Of a DNA stretch of 64,000 bases, positions 50,220 to 58,905 are shown in pieces (position 1 is the stretch's first letter; each line of letters starts with the position of its first letter). The notes beneath the pieces are model-generated. The model was not told the origin of the DNA, searched no databases, and saw only the letters and a program-made list of their open reading frames with translations. Position numbers and translations under genes: made by a program. The DNA lies in contig NC_006049.2 of the NCBI RefSeq assembly GCF_000006445.2, positions 1,612,001 to 1,676,000 on the forward strand, in the 5' to 3' direction. Source of the DNA: Debaryomyces hansenii CBS767. Lineage: Eukaryota; Ascomycota; Pichiomycetes; Serinales; Debaryomycetaceae.

Positions 50220-51326
50220 ATGGGTATTTTAGAAAAGATAGCACTGATTCAGGAAGAACTAGCTAGAACCCAGAAAAATAAGGCTACAGAATATCACGTT
50301 GGTTTATTGAAGGGTAAATTAGCAAGATTTCGTCGTGAATTATTAGAACCACAACCAGGACAAGGATCTTCGGGAGGAGGACAAGGTTTTGAAGTTTCCA
50401 AAGCGGGAGATGCTCGTGTTTCATTAATTGGGTTTCCATCGGTTGGTAAATCGTCGTTTTTGTCTAAGGTGACTAATACCAAGTCAGAAGCAGCTAACTA
50501 TGAGTTTACTACATTAACATCAGTAGGGGGTATTCTTGAATATAATGGAGCCGAAGTGCAGATTGTCGATTTACCAGGGATTATAAAGGCGGCATCGCAA
50601 GGTAAAGGTAGAGGGAGACAGGTGATTGCGGTGTCGAGAACGTCAGACTTGATTATGATGGTGTTGGATGCAACCAAGGGTGGAAACCAAAGAGAAGTAT
50701 TGGAGAACGAATTAGAATCTATGGGGATCAGATTGAACAAGAGCAGGCCAAATATTTCCCTCAAGATCAAAAAGACCGGAGGAGTCAAGTTGAACTCGAT
50801 CACCCCACCAAAGTACTTGAACGAGAAGATAGTTGCCGCATTGTTGAAAGATTATAAGATCCACAACGCAGACGTGCTAGTCAGAGACGAAAATGTCACC
50901 ATCGATGACTTCATCGATATAATTAATGACCAGCATATGTCGTATATTAAATGCTTATACGTATACAACAAGATCGATGCCGTTTCGTTAGAAGAGTGCG
51001 ATAGATTGGCCAGAGAACCAAACACCGTAGTCATGTCGTGTGAATTGGAATTAGGTATTGAAGACTTAAAGGAGGAGATTTGGAGACAGTTGGGTCTCAT
51101 AAGATTGTATACTAAAAGAAGAGGTATCCAACCTAAATTCGACGAACCTATGGTTGTTAGAGGTAACTCTTCTATCCAACAAGTTTGTGATGCTATACAT
51201 AGAGATATGAAAAACCAATTCAAATATGCTTTGGTTTGGGGGTCTAGTGCTAAACATTCCCCTCAGAAGTGTGGTATAAGTCATCCTATTAATGACGAAG
51301 ATGTTATTCAAATAGTTACTAAATAA
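50220..51326 (+). CDS. RBG1: Rbg1, DRG-family ribosome-binding GTPase
   Basis: Cytosolic GTPase (DRG1 orthologue) that binds Tma46 and associates with ribosomes, easing slow or stalled translation. The 368 residues match the yeast length of 369. The N-terminal helix [19 protein letters not shown] is the DRG signature. The G domain has [10 protein letters not shown] at 71-80, DLPG in the G3 motif and NKID in the G4 motif. A C-terminal TGS domain (about 290-368, with [19 protein letters not shown]) completes it. Codon 9 is CTG at a position where homologues have Ala or Glu, again fitting CUG read as serine. The next gene starts only 111 bp downstream. Confidence 0.97.
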   Translation: MGILEKIALIQEELARTQKNKATEYHVGLLKGKLARFRRELLEPQPGQGSSGGGQGFEVSKAGDARVSLIGFPSVGKSSFLSKVTNTKSEAANYEFTTLTSVGGILEYNGAEVQIVDLPGIIKAASQGKGRGRQVIAVSRTSDLIMMVLDATKGGNQREVLENELESMGIRLNKSRPNISLKIKKTGGVKLNSITPPKYLNEKIVAALLKDYKIHNADVLVRDENVTIDDFIDIINDQHMSYIKCLYVYNKIDAVSLEECDRLAREPNTVVMSCELELGIEDLKEEIWRQLGLIRLYTKRRGIQPKFDEPMVVRGNSSIQQVCDAIHRDMKNQFKYALVWGSSAKHSPQKCGISHPINDEDVIQIVTK

Positions 51327-51437
51327 TAGGTCTATATAAATTTAATGCATTACGTTTACGCGCACAATATGTATTTTTACATAAAACTTATTACAGATCA
51401 ACAAGACGAATTTGCATCTTTTCCTGGAAATTGCATA

Positions 51438-52616
51438 ATGGCAGATAAGTATACGGGCCTTCCGGGCATAGATATTGAATCTGCAGAGGTATTTGAAACG
51501 TCTGACATAGATAGCGATGTCGATATTGACGCCTATACTGGTATAGATGCGACAGAAAAAAATTCTGATATTGAAGAGCCAGAAATAGATTCAGGTGAAG
51601 CCAGAAGCAGATTCTCTAATGACATACTTGTTGGCGATATAAATATGGTGGATTTTCTGGGTAGTATTACCAACCCCAGTCTTACAAGAACAGGGTACCA
51701 AGTGAACCAAGTGGATGAAACAATTGACCAAAGACTTTCAAGAATCGCGAGAGAACTAGAGGAAATCAAAATCTTGCAGCTGAATGATTCATTAAATACA
51801 AAAACGTCTGAATGTGATAAACTAGTCAAGACTTTGGAAAGCTTTGCAAAAGAACCACTACTGTCACCGGTTAATGATCTAAATCAATATAATCATAGAA
51901 TTAAGCAAGTGTTTGACGAGGCATCCACCAGACTCGAAACTGCCAGCAGTGCCGGCACTGGTGACTCTAAGACACCTCAGAAACCTCCATTGGTTGATAC
52001 TTCCCAAGTATTGGCATTGGAATCCAGATTAAATGCCATTGAGTCTGTGTTAGGCTCAGATGGAGCCACAAACCTCCAATCACAGGCAGAATCCAAGCCC
52101 ACAATCCAGAACTGGCTCAACGAATTGAGCCGCAAATTAAACGTATTACACAACCCCGAGTACCAGTTAGACACCGTCAAACAAGAAGTAAGCCTATTAA
52201 CCAAGCAAATAGAGACGCTTGCTTCACACAAAAAGTTCCTTGACTTATCCCACCTGGTTCCTGCCAACCCTCCACCCCAACTAGATTCCGGCCATAACCA
52301 GATCAATTCAAAAATTGAAGATCTACACGAAAAATTACCCTTTTTCAATCATGTCAATGCTACAGTCCCATTGATTGTTACAAGGCTAAAAACTCTACAC
52401 ACTGTCCATGCTGATCTAGCCAACACAGTTCAAACGGTTCATGAATTGGATCTGATTCTCAACGATATCAAAAGTGACATGAAAAAATGGAACGATTCTA
52501 TCGATGTCGTAAATGCAAACGTAGATAACCATGACAAACAGTTCCAATCTAACAAAGAACACATTAATCTGCTTTTTAAAGATCTCAATGATAAAGTATC
52601 TAGTATAAGCCAGTAA
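51438..52616 (+). CDS. JNM1: Dynamitin-like dynactin subunit (Jnm1/p50)
   Basis: Dynactin p50 subunit, which joins the Arp1 filament and shoulder to p150 and supports dynein-driven spindle positioning. The frame is open from an upstream ATG at 51345, but ATG 51438 begins the dynamitin signature (MADKYTGLPGIDIESAEVFETSD), so it is taken as the start, giving 392 residues. After the acidic N-terminal peptide the protein is mainly long helical, coiled-coil-type sequence (for example IDQRLSRIARELEEIKILQL and the last about 100 residues), as expected. S. cerevisiae Jnm1 has 373 residues and is very divergent. The animal-like N-terminal signature makes the assignment good. Confidence 0.82.
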   Translation: MADKYTGLPGIDIESAEVFETSDIDSDVDIDAYTGIDATEKNSDIEEPEIDSGEARSRFSNDILVGDINMVDFLGSITNPSLTRTGYQVNQVDETIDQRLSRIARELEEIKILQLNDSLNTKTSECDKLVKTLESFAKEPLLSPVNDLNQYNHRIKQVFDEASTRLETASSAGTGDSKTPQKPPLVDTSQVLALESRLNAIESVLGSDGATNLQSQAESKPTIQNWLNELSRKLNVLHNPEYQLDTVKQEVSLLTKQIETLASHKKFLDLSHLVPANPPPQLDSGHNQINSKIEDLHEKLPFFNHVNATVPLIVTRLKTLHTVHADLANTVQTVHELDLILNDIKSDMKKWNDSIDVVNANVDNHDKQFQSNKEHINLLFKDLNDKVSSISQ

Positions 52617-52745
52617 GGTAACTGAAAAATTCATATTGCTCGCTTAGAATTTCACTTTCCCGAAAAAAAATGTGCTCGCTATAAAATGCCTTTAGAATAC
52701 GTGATGGGGAAGATTGAAGGTCATAACGACAAGACGGATCCCCAG

Positions 52746-52753
52746 TATATAAG
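52746..52753 (+). promoter_or_regulatory. TATA box of PUT2
   Basis: TATATAAG lies 81 bp before the PUT2 ATG, in a usual position for a yeast TATA element. I did not find a clear CGG-N10-CCG Put3 site in the 210-bp promoter. Confidence 0.45.
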
Positions 52754-52823
52754 AAGACCAAATCGCCCCCAATTTAACAAACAATTAGTTTTCTTGAATT
52801 GAATAAGTTCATAAGATAGCTAA

Positions 52824-54587
<1,764 letters not shown>

Positions 54588-54693
54588 TTATCCCCATAAA
54601 TATAATTTTCATTCCTTTTCGAAGATTTAAATGTATATTATTATAATCAATTAACGTATGTATGTAATTGTAGTTAAAGGGTTCATATTCACA

Positions 54694-55569
54694 TTAGCGT
54701 TTACCTCCCATATATGGGTTAGGTCCAAAGGGTCCCCCTGGAGGCATAGGGCGGTATTGGCCTGGAGGCGGCCCAGGAGGTTGCATGGGAGGACCAGACA
54801 ATATTCTTCCAATCCCGTTGCAAACAGGACATAACTCGTCATCCAAAAAGAACGTTATTAAACCAGTTCCTCTACATCTCCCACATAATGTACCACCTAT
54901 TCTTGGGTCACCGGGGTTGACCCGCATTGGAGGTAATGAAGATGGCCCCGGCCCCGACCCATAAGGAGACATTGAATTCATAATCGCATTCTGTGTGATA
55001 GAAAATGGATTAAATGACAGCAGCGAAGATACCGGCTGATATGGATTTCTGGGACTATATCTCTCCCAACAATCCTGACATGATCTGCCATTTTTCAACT
55101 TGTACCCTGTATTATTACACTTTTCACACATATATCTCTTTGGAAACTTAAAAGGTAATTGTGGATTAGGGTTATATGCGTTGTTTTTCAAGTAAAACCT
55201 ATCCCAGCACTCTCTACATACTTTCCCATTTTTGACCTTATATCCCGAATTTCTACACTTCTGACAAAGAAATCCCTTTGGATAGTGAAATGGTAGGCGA
55301 TCGTTAGTGGTATATAACGAGTTCGGATTCTGAGCAGGCCTTGGGGGTCGCTGCGGTGCAGACGCTGCTGGTTGTGCAGGTGAGTTATGCCTCGAATGAG
55401 ATGAACTTGAAGGTCTTGGTGGCTGGGGTGGTCTAAAAGACTCCGGCCGTGGTGGTTGAGGTGGTGGGGGGTTTGGTCTTGAGTAACTGCCGCTAGTTGA
55501 TTCCTTGATTACTTCTTCGTATGATGGTGGAGGCTCTGCTGGATTTATATCGTCATCATGTGAATTCAT
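54694..55569 (-). CDS. HUA1: Hua1-like cytoplasmic protein with CxxC zinc-finger repeats
   Basis: Adaptor-like protein linked in yeast to Rsp5 and actin-patch proteins. The 291 residues begin with a PPSYEEV element (about 13-19), resembling PY-type WW-domain ligands, followed by a Pro/Ser-rich region. Two near-repeats follow, each with FxxPKxxxCxKCxNxGYKxKNGxxCxxCW (about residues 93-122 and 143-172). A DnaJ-type pair of CxxC motifs lies near 225-255 (CGRCRGTGLITFF, CPVCNGIGRI). The C-terminus is Gly/Pro-rich. S. cerevisiae Hua1 has 198 residues. The repeats and the PY-like motif make the identification likely. Confidence 0.8.
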   Translation of the reverse strand: MNSHDDDINPAEPPPSYEEVIKESTSGSYSRPNPPPPQPPRPESFRPPQPPRPSSSSHSRHNSPAQPAASAPQRPPRPAQNPNSLYTTNDRLPFHYPKGFLCQKCRNSGYKVKNGKVCRECWDRFYLKNNAYNPNPQLPFKFPKRYMCEKCNNTGYKLKNGRSCQDCWERYSPRNPYQPVSSLLSFNPFSITQNAIMNSMSPYGSGPGPSSLPPMRVNPGDPRIGGTLCGRCRGTGLITFFLDDELCPVCNGIGRILSGPPMQPPGPPPGQYRPMPPGGPFGPNPYMGGKR

Positions 55570-55640
55570 AGCTGTAAACCTAGTGAATCAAGGGCATTGA
55601 ACTGGCAAACAATAGACCTAAGTAATGGTTTCATATGCGG

Positions 55641-55648
55641 GTCACGTG
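55641..55648. promoter_or_regulatory. GTCACGTG, Cbf1-type site in HUA1-GOT1 divergent promoter
   Basis: An exact GTCACGTG lies 72 bp from the HUA1 ATG and 89 bp from the GOT1 ATG, so it could serve either gene. Binding by Cbf1 is inferred from motif only. Confidence 0.4.
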
Positions 55649-55736
55649 AATTTTATATTTAATGAATTATATCAACAGTATTCTGATAATAGAGCAGTGA
55701 AAACTACTTAATAGCACTTACTAAGAATATAATACT

Positions 55737-56210
55737 ATGATTTGGTTGTCTGAAAGACAAAGTATGTAACTTGTTCAAGTTGTTTTATGAATAAAAATAG
55801 TACTAACCGAAATAGAATTCGGTGTTGGATTCACTGCTGGGGGAATATTCTTCTTCTTGTTTGGTATAATGGCATTTTTTGATTCAGCATTTTTGGCGTT
55901 GGGAAACATATTGTTTGTAATTGGGTTGATTTTAATCATTGGGCCACAACGTACCGTCACATTCTTTACTAGACCAACTAAGATGAGAGGAACTTTATGT
56001 TTTTGCACAGGAATACTATTAATTTTGGCGAAGAGATCATTCATAGGGTTTATTATTGAGTGTTTTGGGATATTAGGTCTTTTTGGTGATTTCTTCGGGA
56101 CCATAGTGCAATTCTTAAGATCTATTCCATATATTGGTGATCTTTTAAGTCATCCTATGATTGCACCTACTATTGATAGATTGGCTGGTATTAATACGTT
56201 ACCTGTTTAA
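55737..56210 (+). CDS. GOT1: Got1, Golgi transport membrane protein (spliced gene)
   Basis: Small multispan protein of the ER-Golgi shuttle that supports COPII traffic and fusion. The gene has two exons: 55737-55761 (25 nt) and 55816-56210, joined across a 54-nt intron. Joining restores the family N-terminus ([18 protein letters not shown]), which is missing from the second exon alone. The protein has 139 residues (138 in S. cerevisiae) with four hydrophobic spans and the signatures [32 protein letters not shown] and the C-terminal LAGINTLPV. The exon junction splits a lysine codon. Calling the gene from its longest open frame would lose the first helix. Confidence 0.95.
55762..55815 (+). other. 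GOT1 spliceosomal intron
   Basis: The 5' splice site is GTATGT at 55762-55767, the branch site is a perfect TACTAAC at 55801-55807, and the 3' splice site is TAG at 55813-55815. The branch A (55806) is only 9 nt from the acceptor end. It is a short intron near the 5' end of the gene, as is usual in yeasts. Confidence 0.95.
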
Positions 56211-56290
56211 AGTTGTTTATTATAATATTGCGTGTGCATACTGTATATTCTAGTTAGTTTTGGTGTCAGATATGATACTGCAGCTATTGT

Positions 56291-57208
56291 CTATAGCCTA
56301 TTCGTAATTAGACTAATATTACCCAAATTAATCATTTGGTCAATAACTTTTAGCGTGTAGTCAGCGAGTTTCAATCCAGAAAACAAATCTATATCCATAA
56401 CTATCTTATCATTGAGGCTGTTATCATTTTTCATCATTATGTTAATTCGAGTATGGGTAGGATGGCGATTAATTTGGTGCTGAATAGGGCCATATCCTGG
56501 AGTTCCCAAGTGGCCTCTAAACTTAGGAAGCCATAGTATATAGCTTGGTGGTTTTTTAGATATCTGCATTCCCGAGTTCATGTACTCGACATTCATCAAG
56601 TTTGAGTGTATCAAAAAGCCAAAATTATTCAATGGCTCGGGTTCTCCATCAATATAGTCTAAAGATATTACATCTTCAAACGGCTCTGATTTTTTAATGC
56701 TATCAATCAACTTGTTAATATTCAGGTTACTGGCAAGTGAAGTAAACACTGCCTGATTTGATGAGGACATTATAAATCTAAGCTTGTTCATTATAAGTAT
56801 AGGATGATAAATAAGTCCCACTGTATTCGACTTAGTATCTGATAACGATACCTGGATAACATCATTCTGGCTGTTTAGGGGGATATCCATATTTAGCGGC
56901 CGTTTATTTGCAATTCTTGTTGAAATGTTTACCAGTTTCAATGCCAACATTCCTAATTCAGACAGTAGTAGGGTTCCAAATAGAAAATGATTGAAAACAA
57001 AATCATGGTTATCAAAATGTAAGTTATTTAAGGTGGTTACACCACACCATGGTTTTATATCGTGGTTGGTTTTATTTAAATTGATAGTATTTAACTCAAC
57101 CACAATTATCTTCATAGATCTTCTTCTACTTCGATAATATAAAAATATCGAAAATGCTATTAGATATGATGCAAAAGTAGACGTATGAGTGATTACTAAT
57201 ACTACCAT
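56291..57208 (-). CDS. Uncharacterised protein with an N-terminal membrane anchor
   Basis: A 305-residue frame from ATG 57208. One hydrophobic span lies at about residues 5-25, followed by RSRRRSMK, suggesting an N-terminal anchor with the rest exposed to the cytosol or matrix side by the positive-inside rule. The remaining about 270 residues are mixed alpha/beta-like sequence with no recognised motif. The segments SSYILW-type KKPPSYILWLPKFRGHLGTP and the Asn/Ile/Leu-rich remainder give no family match that I know. A shorter start at Met32 is possible. It could be a fast-evolving clade-specific gene. No function is proposed. Confidence 0.55.
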   Translation of the reverse strand: MVVLVITHTSTFASYLIAFSIFLYYRSRRRSMKIIVVELNTINLNKTNHDIKPWCGVTTLNNLHFDNHDFVFNHFLFGTLLLSELGMLALKLVNISTRIANKRPLNMDIPLNSQNDVIQVSLSDTKSNTVGLIYHPILIMNKLRFIMSSSNQAVFTSLASNLNINKLIDSIKKSEPFEDVISLDYIDGEPEPLNNFGFLIHSNLMNVEYMNSGMQISKKPPSYILWLPKFRGHLGTPGYGPIQHQINRHPTHTRINIMMKNDNSLNDKIVMDIDLFSGLKLADYTLKVIDQMINLGNISLITNRL

Positions 57209-57828
57209 ATTATTATTAATCTCCCATTTATTGTTTCTTGATTATAGATCTATCTCTTATCATATATTTTTCATTCTCAAGAGCTAAATCACTGCATATA
57301 AAAATGGTTGATTTCTAGAATGCTAATCTTGATGTCCCAACAGTAATGAAAGAAGTAATACCCTAGTGATTACTTCTTATGGCACATCTACGCTTGTATA
57401 ATAGTTGCATCTTTCTTTTTTTCGTTTTGAATTCTTAATTTTTCAACATTTTCCTTCACATATATCAAAGGTAAAAATTGCAGCCAAAAAAATTTATGTA
57501 TGTCCCAACGTCATGTCATATTACCGTTAATGACGGATATATATTTGCTATATTATTACTTAAATTAATCATAAGCCTATAAGTAATATCATAAAATTAT
57601 GTATTTTTAAAATTTCTCTAAAAATTGGCATATTTTTCAGTAAATAATAAAATTACTTATACTACCAAGTATGTAATCATTATAGAAGAGAGAACATAGG
57701 AGCAAAAGTACAAAGCTGGATAATAGAATATACTTTATAACTTAACTAGTCAAATAACAATATATTCATCTTTATCTCAATTAGAATGAATATGTAATGC
57801 TCTCCAAAAACAAACACAACATAAAACA
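57209..57828. other. AT-rich intergenic region upstream of the tRNA pair
   Basis: The 620 bp hold the promoter of the minus-strand orphan gene and the 5' flank of the tRNAs. It is very AT-rich and repeats ATTACTT/AAGTAAT several times (57351-57359, 57369-57377, 57555-57562, 57580-57587, about 57651-57658), the first two forming a 9-bp hairpin. TGTCCCAAC occurs twice (57333 and about 57502). No intact LTR boundaries are seen. Confidence 0.4.
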
Positions 57829-57900
57829 TCCGTGATAGTTTAGTGGCTAGAATTACCGTTTGTCGCATGGTAGACCGGGGTTCAATTCCCCGTCGCGGAG
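57829..57900 (+). tRNA. tRNA-Asp(GUC)
   Basis: A 72-nt gene with acceptor TCCGTGA/TCGCGGA and discriminator G. The anticodon stem is ACCGT/ATGGT with loop TTGTCGC and anticodon GTC, and the T arm is CGGGG-TTCAATT-CCCCG. It closely resembles yeast tRNA-Asp. The 3' flank has only CTTTTC before the next tRNA, so there is no strong polymerase III terminator between the two genes. Confidence 0.96.
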
Positions 57901-57912
57901 CTTTTCTTTCTA

Positions 57913-57983
57913 GCGCAAATGGTTTAGTGGTAAAATCCAACGTTGCCATCGTTGGGCCCCCGGTTCGATTCCGGGTTTGCGCA
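57913..57983 (+). tRNA. tRNA-Gly(GCC)
   Basis: A 71-nt gene with acceptor GCGCAAA/TTTGCGC and discriminator A. The anticodon stem-loop is CAACG-TTGCCAT-CGTTG with anticodon GCC, and the T arm is CCCGG-TTCGATT-CCGGG. It is nearly identical to yeast tRNA-Gly(GCC). A six-T terminator follows at 57987-57992. It begins 12 bp after tRNA-Asp on the same strand. Confidence 0.96.
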
Positions 57984-58076
57984 TTCTTTTTTGGACTTAA
58001 TTCTACAATATTTAATTTTTTTATTTTAGGCATCACAGGTGTCATAAGCTAGATTTACCATATAACTTAATTAATA

Positions 58077-58610
58077 ATGTCTAAAGTTAATAGACGACAA
58101 GAGATCAAGAAAAAAGAAGAGCTTCAAGCGAGATTTCAAGTAGCCATTTCACAAACCAATAGTAAGATATTAAATTGGTTACAACCCAATAATGAAATTG
58201 TACATGACGATAAAGAGAAGAACTCATTCTTTAATTTGCCAATCATACCACAAGGGTCAGGGTTAAGTAATATTGATAAATCGAACAGAAATATAGGAGA
58301 CTTCATAAATTCTGATGAGACAAAGTTTAAGCAATTACAAGACGGAAATCATTCAAATGATAATTTACGGAAGACTAATTCTAAACCCATGATGGCATTA
58401 ATGAATAAAATGAGGAACACCAATAGAGACAAGGTAAAGAAGAGAGGATCTAACCAGAATATGCATACTTCCAAGTCTAAAGTAAAAATACAGGATACGA
58501 ACATAGACAATAGTGACAGTGACGAAGAAATGATGGCTAAAAATCGTTCGGTGAAGAAAGGCTCAAATCTATTATTCGAGTCCAAAATAAAGAAGAAACG
58601 GCCATTTTGA
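58077..58610 (+). CDS. Small basic protein, possibly nucleolar
   Basis: A 177-residue frame from ATG 58077. The N-terminal helix is charged (VNRRQEIKKKEELQARFQVAI), followed by ILNWLQP and FFNLPIIPQGSGLSNID, and then basic Lys/Arg/Asn-rich sequence with an acidic patch (DNSDSDEE) and the end KIKKKRPF. This arrangement is reminiscent of the small ribosome-biogenesis factor Nop19, but I cannot confirm that. The basic tail suggests nuclear or nucleolar location. It is downstream of the tRNA pair and convergent with the HSF-type gene. Confidence 0.6.
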   Translation: MSKVNRRQEIKKKEELQARFQVAISQTNSKILNWLQPNNEIVHDDKEKNSFFNLPIIPQGSGLSNIDKSNRNIGDFINSDETKFKQLQDGNHSNDNLRKTNSKPMMALMNKMRNTNRDKVKKRGSNQNMHTSKSKVKIQDTNIDNSDSDEEMMAKNRSVKKGSNLLFESKIKKKRPF

Positions 58611-58734
58611 TACTTTACATAGAAGACTGTCTTTCAGCATGCATGCATGCAATGTATAAAAGAATATCATTAAGTATTAATACATATATAAAACTAGATT
58701 ATAGAAGAAAAGCATAATAATAATATACATTTGT

Positions 58735-58905
58735 TTAGTCAAGTTTTTGTCTCTTCAGATCGGCTAGCGATTTCGAGTGTTGGTTGTCGTCATGCTTCTG
58801 GGGATCATCATTCCCATTAGAATGAGGTTGAACGTCTTTCATCTCAGTATCTTCATTGACGTCTTTTTCTTCATTGAGTTCGGCAATCACTTCCTTCACT
58901 TCTTT
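58735..58905 (-). CDS. Possible C-terminal tail of the SFL1-like protein in the +1 frame
   Basis: Immediately after the SFL1-like stop codon (58904-58906) the +1 frame stays open for 56 more codons, ending at 58735-58737. The encoded sequence is charged and protein-like (KEVKEVIAELNEEKD... SLADLKRQKLD). The 124-bp gap from its end to the convergent 58077-58610 gene fits the spacing of other convergent pairs here, whereas stopping at 58904 would leave a coding-like 3' UTR. It could be reached by +1 frameshifting at TCT-TAA-A or reflect a one-base indel. Confidence 0.45.
   Translation of the reverse strand, partial: KEVKEVIAELNEEKDVNEDTEMKDVQPHSNGNDDPQKHDDNQHSKSLADLKRQKLD

Noticed and set aside
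57209..57828. Solo LTR next to the tRNA pair
   Set aside because: TGTCCCAAC repeats were suggestive, but no paired TG...CA ends or target-site duplication could be found.
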